NCBI GenBank assembly: GCA_028551475.1
Contig: CM052359.1
Location: forward strand, 25,173,583 to 25,237,582
Length of the DNA stretch: 64,000 bases
Reading direction: 5' to 3'
DNA from: Casuarina equisetifolia
Lineage: Eukaryota > Streptophyta > Magnoliopsida > Fagales > Casuarinaceae
Part shown: positions 1 through 12,339 of the stretch, piece by piece
How the letters are laid out: each line of letters opens with the position of its first letter
Position numbering within the stretch: position 1 is the first letter of the stretch
Notes under the pieces: generated by a model
What the model was told of the DNA's origin: nothing
What the model saw: only the letters and a program-made list of their open reading frames with translations
Databases searched by the model: none
Position numbers and translations under genes: made by a program

Positions 1-107
1 TTGGTGTTCAATGTTGATATGTTTATCTCTATTTTCATATGTCATCCTTGGGCTTTAATTGGTCAAAAAATCCTTATGAAGATAGATGTCAATTTAAATG
101 CTTGCAG

Positions 108-2420
108 AACCTGCTGGACTTACCAAAACATGGGAAGATGAAGAAGATGAATACTTGGCCCGGGCAGTTTATGAGCATATGCAGCTAAAAGATGAGCAGG
201 TATGCCTGCCACATTTGGAGGATTATCAGATAAACTTTTCTACACCAGCATAAGTATATTTATATCTAGGTACTCCATAATAATGTCTGTTTCTATCCAC
301 AAGTGACATGTATTACATGCACAGTAATTTTCCCTGGCTATACATCCATTTCACAGGTAATTGTGATTGAAATGGCACATCTGCAAGAACTGCAGTATGC
401 CTGCAAGCAGAAGAACATTTTGTGAACGCGTAATACTTTATTAGTATGACAATTATTTATAACTGTTGTAGGTTAATAGTTAATGGTAGAAACTTGGACC
501 GAACCACTTGAGGAGAGAACTCATTTGAAGGAGTAAAAGGGAAGCAGTAGGCTTGATGACCTAGTCGATGGAGGTGGATTTGATGCCTGACTCTTTCTGG
601 AAATGAAAAGAGGTTATGGAATGAGAGAAATGTGGGGAAAGAATTATTACCTATTAAAGAGAACACTGGAGATGTAGAAACATTACCTTGCTGTATAACA
701 TCATAAACTCCCAGACACAAGAAGAACATAAGGAAGGAAAAGTAGAGTTACCAGATTGCAAATTGTAAGCATTTTTGTCCCTAGTGTTAAGTGTCATAAT
801 TATCTGCTTATCCCGGAGTTTCTACCATTAGTCCAATGAGATCATTTATGTCTCAATCCTGTTCTGGTTTGTAGTTGTTTCCAAGTGTCTTAAATCTGTG
901 TTGTATGGATCAAGTTTGTCTACCGCACATATATGAGGTAGCTTTTATTCACTGGTCAAATGGAGTGCTAAATAGATTGTTTTTGCCTTTGGAAGATTTT
1001 AAGTTTAGAATAAAATTTTATTTAGTATTGAAAGAATTCATCTTTTAGAACAGTGAAGCAGGGTTGATTTACGGGAGATTGAGATCCGCCCCCCCCCCGC
1101 CCCCCCCCCCCCCCCCCCCTCTCTCTCGTTTTGTTATTTATTTAAGATATTGGGGGCACAGCTGCCCATCATTTTCTCTTTGCGGTTCTTTCCTTATCTT
1201 CATTTCCATGATTCTCTTTAATGTCTGCTATTGTTTATGAATCAAGCAATACCCATGCAACTCAAAGCATTATAGAAGCCCTTGCGACTATAGTCTGAAT
1301 AGTCGGTCAGTTCTTAAGTATGCTCAAACCCATTCCCCTGACCAGTACTCTTTCCAGGCCAGCTTACATTGCTTTGTCCACGAATTCTTGCTTTATTGAT
1401 CTGCTGCTTTATTCCATATTCTGCCAACACCTGTCATGTGTTCTCTCTGCTCACAAGGATGCTTTCAAATACTTTCTTGAACAGTGCACTTCTCTAATCC
1501 TTTTTCTTTTAAAAGGAAGGAGGAAAAAAAAAAAGCAACTGATTTTAATTTTGGTTCTCGGTGGTAGGTGAATGAGAAGATTTGGTGCCCCATTTGTAAG
1601 CAAGGAGAGTTGGTAGAGAATGAATATCTCATATATTGTACTCTTTGTGAACTTCAACTCAACAAAGGCAATGAGGTGCTGCTATCTCCTCTCGATCTTG
1701 TACTGGACAATTGTTTCATGCATGGGATTAACTTAACCATTTTAGGCTGGAAGGCCTGAATATTTTTGGTAAAACTGTGCAACCTATAATGGCTAAAAAT
1801 TTATACAACTTCTAACCCATTCTCTAATTTTCTATTTTGATTGCTAATTAGATGAAAAATTTGGTTCTTTTAGGTAGTAAGTCTGGTAGCATTGCAGTAC
1901 GTTGATGCTGCAATAGGTGGCCATACATAGCCTTTCCTGGCACGTTTTATTACCCTTGGATCTAATAGAGGAAGTACTATTATCTTTTTTCTTTTTTTCT
2001 TCTTTTCAATTCTTAGTTGCAATATAAATTAAACGTTGGAAAGTGGCTTAGCATTCTTCAGCTCTAGTGCTTTCCATCCTACTTGTCCTCCTTATAAATT
2101 CCTGATTAATCTCTTCATGGTTGGAATTATTCTCTTGAGTGTTAATTTTCTTTTTTCTTCTGTGTGAAGTATTGATTTACATAAAGGAAGTCTGTGCCCT
2201 CATAAACGATTCATGAGTCTGAATTATTTGGTATTATTTTTAATTTATGATGTTTTAGGTAAATTTGGATTTGGTGCGGGTTCGTCTAGCAGAAGTACAT
2301 GCTGAACATCTTGATCGGGGTTGCAGAACGAAGCCCAAGTTTTGCATGGAGACAAGATTTGATTTAACGGCATTGTACATTTGTTGTACGAATTGCAAGA
2401 TATTTGAGGTTGTAATATAG
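108..2420 (+). CDS. RPAIN: RPA-interacting protein, 3' part of the gene (three exons visible)
   Basis: Visible exons are 108-199, 1568-1675 and 2259-2420, with stop TAG at 2418-2420. The gene begins before the window. Every junction has GT/AG and all joins are phase 0. The first exon encodes an acidic stretch (TWEDEEDEYLARAVYEHMQ). The next two encode the C-terminal zinc-binding region with cysteine pairs WCPIC, YCTLC and YICCTNC, ending KIFEVVI. This order matches the RPA_interact family, whose animal member carries replication protein A into the nucleus; the plant role is inferred from the family. The first intron is long (1368 bp) and holds a C homopolymer. A possible extra exon near 356-423 would put a stop after 22 codons and break the fit with the family, so I left it out. 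The family call is confident; exon borders rest on splice consensus and protein continuity. Confidence 0.88.
1089..1128 (+). repeat. C homopolymer followed by CT repeats
   Basis: About 31 nearly uninterrupted C residues (one G) run into a short (CT)n tract. It lies in the long intron of the RPA-interacting protein gene. Its exact length is a likely site of sequencing or assembly error. Confidence 0.9.
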
Positions 2421-3774
2421 TATCTTTTTTCTTGTAGATAAAACAACAAACAATCAAGATTGCTAGAGAAAATGAGTTTCAATTAAGAGAAACTCAGAGT
2501 TTGTAATATATGCAGTATGAATATTTACATCTAAGGCCATATCTTATCTTCCACAAATTATTGTAAAATTTTTTCCATCATTTCTTCCTTGTTGGCAGTC
2601 AACAAAATTTTTGACTCATTTTCCTTGATTTTAGCTGGTTGCAGGATGAATATATTCTTGTCGACTTTTCTTCTCATGCATAACTTGTCTATTGATGTAT
2701 ATATTTCTACATTTTCTTTATGTTTTGTATAGTACAAAAATAAATGAATAAATAAACTTACATATGGGCTTCAAACCTCGTTCTCATGTTGGGGGGCCTA
2801 AACTGAAAACTGTGGATTGGATTGTTTGGTACTGAAATTTGGACTTTGGAAGCCCACTTTTGAAAACAACTTTCTGGATTGGGCATCATCTTGTCGTTAC
2901 CCTTGCTGGGCTGCATTTCTGCATTGGTCTGGGTTTTATTCGTCTCATTGACATCACGCGGTTCATCTAACGCCAAGAAATGTTGCGGGCAGCACATCGA
3001 GTCCTCTGGACGCATGGCCACTATACTCGATTTCTAGACGCGCCAAGAGATCGATGGAAGTAGCAATGGCCATGGTTTAATCGGTAATGCTTCATAAACA
3101 CAAGGCAGCTCCTTCAGCGGCGCTGCAAGGAGAGTGTTATTTATGTTACGAAGTCAGCTTATGTGAAGAAATCTTGTTGTAAAAGTTAAACTCAAAAATT
3201 CAACTAGTTTGTTGAGATTGGAAACCCCTAACTATGATACAAAACAGAGATTCTTGGGGTATAATTTGTAAGGTAGTGGCCTTGTGTATTTGTTGCAAGC
3301 CATGTAGTTGTTCTGCTAAGGATTAGGATGAACTTGTCCTTTAAATTGGAGAGCGTATCTCTCTTATTTAGTTAGGGAACAGTGTAAGAGGATATATGTT
3401 CCAATTAGATTGAACCAAATCAAGTATATAGTGTGAATTATGATCTATTATCTCCGCTCTTATCTCAACATTTATTTGAATTCAAGATTTATGTGCAATT
3501 TGACTCCAATACTTAATGAATCCATGCTATGTTAACAATTAAAGTTTATACATAGAATAGGGAACAACCTAGAAAAATGAATTAAAGAAAAATTGCACAT
3601 ATTAGCTATATCCAATTCAATCCCCCTCCCTTTTTTAGTAGGTAGACTAAAGCTGCAAATTTTGAAACTTTAATCAATTAAAGTAAAAATGAGTTTATAG
3701 AATCATAGACAATATTAAAAATTGATCGGCTACGTTAAGAGAGGGAAAAGGAAAATAAAATAGCAACAAAATGG
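2421..3774. other. Spacer after the RPA-interacting protein gene
   Basis: 3' UTR and intergenic DNA. The stretch 2760-3130 is less AT-rich than its surroundings, and an 87-codon open frame lies there on the minus strand, but it has no recognisable domain and no plausible gene context. From about 3150 onward the sequence is AT-rich and I see nothing coding. Confidence 0.5.
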
Positions 3775-3784
3775 TATGAAATAT

Positions 3785-3907
3785 ATTTTTTTAAAATAAT
3801 TTATATTAAAACACATGCACCTAACTCATATAGCATGTGTTAAACCCTAAACTTCATAGGAGTCTCTATTATCTTAACACTAAATTAGTTGGTTAAGTGA
3901 CAAAATA
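3785..3907 (-). mobile_element. tRNA-derived SINE, copy 1 (minus strand)
   Basis: Read on the minus strand it begins near GTCACTTAACCAACTAATTT, has a B-box-like AGGGTTTAACAC, and ends in an A/T-rich tail with a run of A. It is flanked by a 10 bp direct repeat TATGAAATAT (3775-3784 and 3908-3917). The body closely resembles the SINE at 46174-46281. The A box is weak, so this is a diverged copy. Confidence 0.6.
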
Positions 3908-3917
3908 TATGAAATAT

Positions 3918-5080
3918 CAAAACTAAGTTTTATGAAAAAGATTGAGTATTGTAATAAGATATTAATAGAGTAAAAGAGTAAGACATATAAAATGTATATA
4001 TAAAAAAAAAGTAATTATAAATAAAAGTGAAAAATGTGTTTAGCTGTTATAATGTATTTTAGCCTTTTGTATCACATGCGAGATGTATTTTTACTTATTT
4101 GTTTATTTTTACATGCATACAAAAATTCACACACTTGCAGTATCTTCATATTTTATCTACTTGCAATTGACTTGGTAACTTACTTTTATTTAGGTAAAAA
4201 AGTCCAAAAATAATAAAAAGGTTAGCTAATAAGTAGGAGGAAAGAATTTATATTTAAAGATTATTTGAAAATTATAGTTATTTTGGGTAAAACTTTCATC
4301 CTTAAAATAATTTATTTTATAATTCAGTTTTTTTCTTATTAATCTAATATTGGATCTCTTCCTTTTTTTTTTTTTAAAAAATTCATTTATCATTTTTACT
4401 TTTCTACAAGCATAAAAATATCTCTCTCAAATTAATCTAACATTGTATATCTATTTTTAAAATTTTTCTTTTTACTAATGCGTTGATAACTTCTACACTT
4501 TTTATGTGAGCACATTTTATTGACTTTTTTCTTTTTTATCACATTTTTTTTTTGCTAAAACAAGTACAACCTTATTATTGAAGCTAATATGATCAATATA
4601 CCTTTTACCATCATCTTTCTCCATTGAAGAAAGCCATTACCTATAGTCACCACATATTTCGAAACTTGTTCTAATATTAAAAGGGTATTAAACTGCAGTG
4701 GAAAATGTAAAAAGCTAGAAGAACAGCAAACAAGATATCATAAAAACTTAAGTCTGATAAAATTAAATATTAAGAAAAGAATCTTACAATATTCTAGATA
4801 AGTGAAAATTTAAAAAACATACATGCTTCACTAGAATCCTTATCCATGGTGAGGATCTCTGAATGGAGGAAAAGGTCAAAAAGTTGGGAGTTCAGAACGA
4901 TATAAATCTACCTGCAAACGGGATGGGATTGAAAAAACGAAAAGGCAAGGGCAATCGTGCAAATAAGGGCGTATTACAGAACGCACGCACGCATTCAGAA
5001 GCCATATCTTGTAGCCCCTGATTGATTGTCAAGGAGCAGGAAAACAAAATCATAACCAAGAAAACAACAGAAAAGGAAAG
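3918..5080. other. AT-rich spacer and probable promoter region of the MUSTANG-family gene
   Basis: Very AT-rich DNA with poly-T runs up to about 4850, then sharply richer in GC. A TATAAAT motif at about 4900 lies upstream of the GC-richer putative leader. No coding sequence is seen. Confidence 0.35.
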
Positions 5081-8000
5081 GGCTTTGGTGACTTCGGTCC
5101 ACCGTCTCCTTCAATTGCCGGAGCCTATACCGTAAGCAGCAGCGGCTTTCAGGTTCTCGTCCTTTCCCTTAGTTCGGTGTACGTCTTTCTTCGCATATAA
5201 TTCTATGTGCATCCGCGTGTATATCAGAAGCACGAAACCTCTCCAGAAACGAAATATTGGACGTCTAACGTAGGCATAGATTCCAACAGAGCATTTCTAC
5301 TTATTCCGTCTAATTGCTGTTCAGAAATTCCTAGTAGTACCCGCAACCGGAAGTTCTTCCGATTGTTGTGTTTGCAATTTGGCAGCCTGGAGCTTACAGG
5401 TATTAGATCTGCCTCGAGAGCCCCAGTTCGTGTTCCGAGCACGGCTTTGCTCCTTCTTATTTTTCCTAGGAGGCGATTTCCGAGGGCTCGATTTATGTCT
5501 ACCTGTTGCTGTAGTTTGTCTTAACTACTATCTTATTCCATTTTCCGAGTGGTGGGTTTTTATGGTTGAATTGGACCCATTTTTACTTATTGGGTTTTGA
5601 TGGATGTAGTTTATAGAGTCTTGCGAGTGATTTTGGGTTGCGATTGACCCGAATTCGTAAACTTACTAGGACGTCAAAGATGAACTGTGACTCTTGCCCG
5701 TCTGCATAGAAGTGCGATGCTTGCTCATAGGTTTGGGTCCTGTATTAATGTGATTCTTGGAGCCACATTCTACTCGTTGCGCTTGATTGATCTTGGTGTC
5801 TCTGATTTTATTGTTACAATTTGATGATCTCAGATAGTTTGATGAATGCAGTTTCTCTGCAGATAAGAGCTAGTAACTTTTACTTGGTGTGATTACGAAG
5901 TAGCAAAATGAAAGGTGGCTATTGAGTTTAGAAATATGTTTTACCATTCCTTTTAGTGAGGCTACCACTCTATTGCTATCAAATTGAGTGTGTTAAAATG
6001 AGTTCATTTATACCTGGTTGCCTCACTTGACAAATAATTGTGCTTAAACAATTTGAAACGATTTCTTGTTAATTTATAATGGAATGTAGCATTGAATGTG
6101 GCTATGAGATGCTCCATCTAGATAAGATAAGAATATTCGTATTATTCAAAAGGAGGAAAAAGAAAAAAAAGAGAAAGTCTAGGGTTTGAAATACTAGTTG
6201 ATTCTCACAATCCAAGAGGATAGGCGGAATGTCATGAACTAGGAGAAACCTTGCTAGAAGAACGGTTGTGGAGGGACAAAACATAAACCTTCTTGACATG
6301 GATGAAACAAAGGGATGTCTCCAAGGGGGGAAGTTTTAAAGAATTTAACCCTCGGCATCTTGAATTCCCTGATAATTTGGTGGTTAGGAATGGGCCGCAA
6401 ACATTCCCTGCACAAGTGAACTAAAGGGATCAATATCACCACGTGGGGGGTTCTTTAGGATTTAACCCATGCCACATTAAATTCCATGATTTTGGCTTTT
6501 AGCTTCCTATTGTTCTCTTGTCTATCTACAATACATTCTTCAAGAGCACAAAGCTCTCTATACATGCCCTTTTCTTATTCATTTTCTTGTCTGCCTTTCC
6601 ATTTCCTTATGTTCCACTCTTAAAACCCCTTGATTATTCTTCTTTTCCATGTCATACTTTGTGGGAAAACTCTAGAATGAAGACTTATTCAAGTCCTCTT
6701 TTTGCTTCTGTTGGTCAATGCATTAATCCTCAGTTGGGTTATCCTTCAGAGTCTAGAACTTGCGATTAATGCCCTTTGCAGATTCTTCTCCTGGGGGCCA
6801 CCTTGTTGCTCTGTACATGGAGCTGTTGCTTTGCGTGAGATGCTGCACTCATGCAATTGAACAGTTGGCCGCTGACTATAAGTTTCTTGTTGAACCTGAG
6901 ATCATAATTGAGATTGTTGTCCCAGTTTGAGTGAATGCAGCTCAGTTCTATGGATTACTCCTACAGTGATATCTTACAGCAGTAGATTCTTAAGGATTTT
7001 TCTACCATATTAATAGCGTACATCTGTGGATGCTGGAGGATTTTGTAGAGGTACATCTGTCCTGTTTTACTTGGAAATGGTATCATAGAGGCACCACTGA
7101 TCCCTGCAAGAATTGCACAATGTTGGGCACCAAGTATGTGGGGACATTCTAGGCCAGACATATTTTTATGGGTAAAGCAATTGATGAGGCAGTGGTCTTG
7201 CTATAGTACTTGACTTTGTGGTGTTGGCAAGTGTAAGGTGTCATTGTGTAGTCTTGATTCATGGGTGAAGCCAGTGGTACTTGTTGATATTTTGTGGGGT
7301 TGTTAAGGCACTACTTGTGAAGAATTGACTGTCAAAATGAGGATTCTACTTTGTCTGAATTTGCAGTTGGAAATCAAAGAAGCTAAACTGGTGTTTTTTA
7401 AAGAAACTAAATCTTAGTTGAAAGGTGGGAGAAATGGTCATCCGAAGGATTTCTATACTCTGTTGTATAACTAAACGTACCAAGTTGCTGAAAATATTAC
7501 TTATTGTCTTTGGAATAGGCAAGGGGCACCAATGAAGCCCACAATACTGATATTCATCTGGTTGGGATTAGGTCAGTGCATAGCATAGATTCCATCCAAG
7601 TAGGGGCTGGGTGTGGGAGATTTGATTATGATTCTAAATTAGAAACTGTATTCTATTGTTTATTATCATCTGTGGCTGCTCTCAAGTAATCAGGGGCATT
7701 GTTTTGCAGTTTTAACCCTTTTCTCTTTTCTTCACTTTCCTTTTGCCAGAAATACCCCAGACATTAATTCGGGTCTCTTTGTGAAGATTAGAAGGTGAAT
7801 GATGTATATCAATGTGGTCAGAACTAGGGCTTTCTCTTGGGCATTGAATGTGTTGCTGTTGTAATTGAAACGTCAGTTGATTCTCTGGAAGTATTTTACC
7901 GCAATCAGCCATAGCTTTAAGTTCCATATTGACAGACCCGGGCAAAGCTTGTTCAAAATTTTTCACTTTTGAAGTTAATTGTACAATAGTTGAGTGAAAA

Positions 8001-10554
8001 GGCTCTAGCAGGTGTGTGGGCTTAGGATTTTTGAAAGTTTTGGGGCTGGTAAGGGAGTAGTGCATGCAGCAATGGTGCAACATCTATCAGTATCACTTTT
8101 GCATACATGGACCAGTACTTACTCTGCTTTAAAATTTTCTACATTGCCAATCAACACCATTCATGTGCTATCTTCTTTCTTCACGGGTATAAAGTTGTCC
8201 CAGTTTGGGCATAGTATTATACCGAGTTGATTATTCTCACAGACTGGCATTTTATTTCACACAAAATTTACTTCAATATGGTATGCCCTCCTTCTTCCTT
8301 TCAATTATTTTTCCTTTGTCCCTATGTGGAGATACGGAGATGCTCATTTATATGTATATACTTCTCCCGAATCTCTAGTCCTCAAAAAATGAGGTAGACC
8401 TGCTGATTATGAGTGCTACTAATTTTGCGTAGATTTAAGATAGGTCACTGTGTACAATCATAAGTCAAAATCTCATTCTGTGTGAAGTTAGTTGTTTGAT
8501 ATGTTTCTAAAAAAAGAAATTTACAGAAAGGCTCATGGAGTGCTTTAGTCTTTAAGAAATTTGTGGATGCTTCTTCAGTTTGTATGTACTGATGATAGCA
8601 ACACCCTTTTAGATGTAAGTTCTAGGTCATTGGAGAAATTGTGTCATCAAATTGGAATATGGGAACATGATGAATTTTTTGTCAATGGTGCGTTTATTGA
8701 GTTTGTTTCCCTACTAGATTTCTTGGCAGTAAGCAATAACACCAACAATTATGATGACTTTTCCATGAGGCTTCGTGTGATCTTAGTCCTGGCAGAATAG
8801 GGCCATTCTTCAGGGTTAAGATTGAAGTCATCTCCCTAAGTTCCAATTAGGTGATGCTGCTGGAATCATTGTCTCATGGATAGAACGATTTAATGGATGG
8901 CCATATATAATTGCATTTGTTTGGATTTAAATATTTAGCGATGACCTTATGTTATTGTGTTAGAGAAAATCTCAAAACAGAAGAATTGAGCATTAATATA
9001 GTCAAAGTAATCTGCATGACGAATTCTGCATGGTGAACACATCCTTGGCTGCATATTCAACGTTCTTCAATCCTTGAAAACTAATAATTAGAGAAGAATG
9101 TTAAATGAGTTTAAAAAAGAATAGTCAAAGCAAGAAAGGTTAGAGGAAGGCAGGCTACGGTGTATCAAATATTGTGGATAAACTCTTGTTGTCAACCAAG
9201 GGAAATCCATTAAACAATTATGTATTATAAAGGAGTCAACTTGGTGTGTTGGCTACCAACAAAGAATTATGGGTTGGTGGTACAAATGTAATTGCTTTGA
9301 TAGAAAAGAAATTTCAATAATTGCGTATGTTGTACCTTAGCTCTTGGTGGAATGTGTAAATGAGGTTGGTTGATTAGCACAAAGATCTTAGAGGGATTGT
9401 TGAATGTACTTTATTCAAGCGTTATTAGTTGCTTACTACGAGTCCTTGTCAAAGTGCTGGTGTAGTAGAATCAATCTCTTCTGATAAACATGTGCTTGCT
9501 TTTTCGTTGCCATCAGCTTCACCAAAATTGTTTCGTTCTTGCCATCATCTTTACCAATAATGCTTTTTTCCAACTGTTTTTGCACTTCATAACATTTTTG
9601 GGTCACTACTGTAGTTAGTACTTTGGATTGTTTTTTGTAAAAGTTCACAAGGTTCGTTTTTGTAGGACTTTATTCTGGGCAAGAGGAATAGGAGTTGCCT
9701 TGTGATTATTTTGATTCTTTGACATGGAGAGGCCTGATTACCTGAACTGATTGGGTTTTTGAGTTTCACTTAATTACCAACTAATGCAAGATTGGTAGTT
9801 CTGTTCAAGTCAAAATCATGATTCTTATGTGTGGTTTACTGCTCCAGAGATTGTTGGTTCCCTAATTATTACTCAGTTGATACTCATAGCATCTGTGTTG
9901 TAATGGAAAGCCCCTATGTTGTCATTTCCTGAAAGCCTGAAGCAATAAAGTTGCAGTTGCAGTAATTTATACCTAGAAACATCCCTAAGTAGATTTATTC
10001 CTTCAAGAATGAGGACTAAGAGGGAGGCATATACTTTCATAAGATTACTAATATCCTTTCAGAAATCCCACAATCCTAATTTTCTCATACACATACACAT
10101 TGAGAACAATATGGGAAAGAGGTCCAAATGTTTACATTTAAATTCAATGACGGAATTAAGAAACTGTGAGACCTGTAACTTCCACTAATGGATTTTTCTT
10201 TTTTCCTATAGGTAATTTATTCAATTTTTTAGTGAATAAACCAACACTTATATAGGATTTACTTGCTATTCTGTCCTTCTACTGGAATCTAACTCTATAG
10301 ATGATTTTTGCATTGGTACAATTCTTTCCGTTTGATTGACATGCTTTCTGTTGTGTTATTTGCTTTGTAAAATTTTTGTCATTTTCATGTCCTCTTTTGC
10401 AGAATCTGTACCTGACGGGAGTTGTTTGCTCCTTTCTTGTGCGGTGGCACTGATAGAAATATATGGTTGATGATCATTTCTCTTCAATATGTACCAGATG
10501 GGGGAGATTCTTAGAATCATGTGACCCTGGTTTCTCCAGTTTGATGAGGATTAA
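5081..10554 (+). other. Probable 5' leader and long 5'-UTR intron of the MUSTANG-family gene
   Basis: The stretch 5085-5410 looks like a plant first exon: GC-richer, pyrimidine-rich and without a conserved frame. Possible donors are ACC|GTAAGC near 5130 and CAG|GTATTAG near 5400. A strong acceptor, TCTTTTGCAG, lies at about 10402, some 150 nt before the start codon. Everything between is T-rich, without a conserved coding frame or recognisable transposon protein, as expected of a long intron. This is inference; unrecognised non-coding exons or a small independent gene could also lie here (for example near 6780-6900). Confidence 0.4.
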
Positions 10555-12339
10555 ATGGCCGATCATTCTTTAGTTGTAGCTGATGCTTCTCTTGGTATAG
10601 CGGATCAGCCATTAGTCATTGGCCAAGAATTTGCTGATGTGGAAACTTGTCGAAGAACATTGAAAGATATTGCTATTGCACTGCATTTTGATCTTCGAAT
10701 AGTTAAATCAGATCGGAGTCGATTTATAGCCAAGTGTAATAAAGAAGGTTGTCCCTGGCGTGTCCATGTAGCCAAATGTCCAGGAGTTCCTACCTTCACG
10801 ATCAGAACCCTACATGGAGAGCATACCTGTGAAGGAGTTCGCAATCATCATCATCAGCAAGCATCGGTTGGTTGGGTTGCTAGGTCTGTAGAGGCACGCA
10901 TTCGAGATAATCCACAATACAAGCCAAAAGAAATCCTCCAAGATATCCGTGATCAGCATGGAGTTGCTGTTTCTTACATGCAAGCTTGGCGTGGGAAGGA
11001 ACGGAGCATGGCTGCACTTCATGGGACTTTTGAAGAAGGGTTTCGCCTTCTTCCTGCATACTGTGAGCAAATAAGGAAAACTAATCCTGGAAGCATTGCA
11101 ACAGTTGTTGCCACTGGACAAGAAAATTGCTTCCAGCGCCTCTTTATTTCTTTTCGTGCATCAATCTATGGGTTTATAAATGCATGTAGGCCGCTACTAG
11201 AACTTGACAGAGCACATCTTAAAGGGAAGTATTTGGGTACATTGCTTTGTGCAGCAGCTGTTGATGCGGATGATGCATTGTTTCCATTGGCTATTGCTAT
11301 TGTTGATGTGGAAAGTGATGAAAATTGGATGTGGTTCATGTCAGAAATGCGGAAGCTTCTTGGGGTAAACACTGACAATATGCCTAGACTTACTATATTA
11401 TCCGAAAGACACAGAGGCATTGTTGAGGCAGTGGAGACTCATTTTCCAAGTGCTTTTCATGGTTTTTGCCTGCGATATGTTAGTGAGAATTTCCGTGATA
11501 CATTTAAAAACACAAAGTTGGTGAATATCTTCTGGAATGCAGTTTATGCACTCACATCCATCGAATTTGAGAGTAAGATTGCTGAGATGGTTGAAGTTTC
11601 ACAGGAAGTGATACAATGGTTTCAACGCTTCCCGCCCCAACTCTGGGCTGTAGCATATTTTGAGGGTGTGCGGTATGGCCATTTTACACTTGGGGTTACA
11701 GAGTTGCTCTATAATTGGGCCCTTGAATGTCATGAACTCCCCATAGTCCAAATGATGGAGCATATTCGCCATCAGTTGGTGTCTTGGTTTAATTATCGAC
11801 GAGACATGGGCATGCGGTGGACCTCTATTCTTGTACCATCTGCTGAGAAGCGGGTTTTAGAGGCTGTTGCAGATGCTCGTTGCTATCAAGTACTTCGTGC
11901 CAATGAAGTTGAATTTGAGATTGTGTCAACTGAGCGAACAAACATCGTTGACATACGTAGTCGTAATTGCTCTTGTCGGCGTTGGCAGCTGTATGGTTTA
12001 CCTTGTGCACATGCTGCTGCTGCTCTTATTTCTTGTGGGCAAAATGCCCATCTATTTGCAGAGCCTTGTTTCACCGTAGCAAGTTACCGTGAGACCTATT
12101 CACAGACTATAAACCCTGTTCCAGATAAAAGCCAATGGAGAGAACCAGGGGAGGGCACAGAAGGTGGAGGTGCCAAGGTTGATATCACAATACGCCCGCC
12201 AAAGACTCGCCGGCCTCCTGGAAGGCCAAAAAAGAAGGTTCTTCGTGTAGAAAACTTTAAGCGGCCAAAGAGAGTTGTTCAATGTGGTCGCTGCCATATG
12301 TTGGGACATTCGAAAAAGAAATGCACAATGTCAATTTGA
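10555..12339 (+). CDS. MUSTANG-family domesticated Mutator-like transposase (594 aa)
   Basis: A single uninterrupted exon of 594 codons, starting at the ATG of MADHSLVVAD and ending TGA. Order of parts: N-terminal MuDR-type zinc-binding region (C61, C66, H90, C92), a MULE transposase core around residues 210-340, a SWIM zinc finger (C472, C474, C484, H486), an AT-hook-like RRPPGRPKKK near 552-561, and a C-terminal zinc knuckle C577-X2-C580-X4-H585-X4-C590. Of the catalytic DDE, the first Asp is present (D218 in LELDRAHLKG) and a Glu is at 337, but the second position reads SERHRG (E284) where active Mutator-like enzymes usually have Asp. No terminal inverted repeats or duplicated flanks are evident. 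Together with the intact frame amid heavy decay, this supports a host gene of the MUSTANG-A type (no PB1 domain), a family with roles in growth and flowering in Arabidopsis. It probably acts as a nuclear DNA-binding regulator; which paralogue it is cannot be told. Confidence 0.9.
   Translation: MADHSLVVADASLGIADQPLVIGQEFADVETCRRTLKDIAIALHFDLRIVKSDRSRFIAKCNKEGCPWRVHVAKCPGVPTFTIRTLHGEHTCEGVRNHHHQQASVGWVARSVEARIRDNPQYKPKEILQDIRDQHGVAVSYMQAWRGKERSMAALHGTFEEGFRLLPAYCEQIRKTNPGSIATVVATGQENCFQRLFISFRASIYGFINACRPLLELDRAHLKGKYLGTLLCAAAVDADDALFPLAIAIVDVESDENWMWFMSEMRKLLGVNTDNMPRLTILSERHRGIVEAVETHFPSAFHGFCLRYVSENFRDTFKNTKLVNIFWNAVYALTSIEFESKIAEMVEVSQEVIQWFQRFPPQLWAVAYFEGVRYGHFTLGVTELLYNWALECHELPIVQMMEHIRHQLVSWFNYRRDMGMRWTSILVPSAEKRVLEAVADARCYQVLRANEVEFEIVSTERTNIVDIRSRNCSCRRWQLYGLPCAHAAAALISCGQNAHLFAEPCFTVASYRETYSQTINPVPDKSQWREPGEGTEGGGAKVDITIRPPKTRRPPGRPKKKVLRVENFKRPKRVVQCGRCHMLGHSKKKCTMSI

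Noticed and set aside
356..423. Possible extra exon of the RPA-interacting protein gene (VIVIEMAHLQELQ)
   Set aside because: It would follow an AG and keep the frame but ends in a stop after 22 codons, whereas joining 199 directly to 1568 gives the conserved zinc-finger region.
2758..3021. 87-codon minus-strand open frame
   Set aside because: No recognisable domain, no promoter or splice context; likely chance in a GC-richer patch.
5207..5524. 105-codon open frame in the MUSTANG-gene leader
   Set aside because: Composition is not protein-like and it spans a likely splice donor; better read as 5' UTR/intron.
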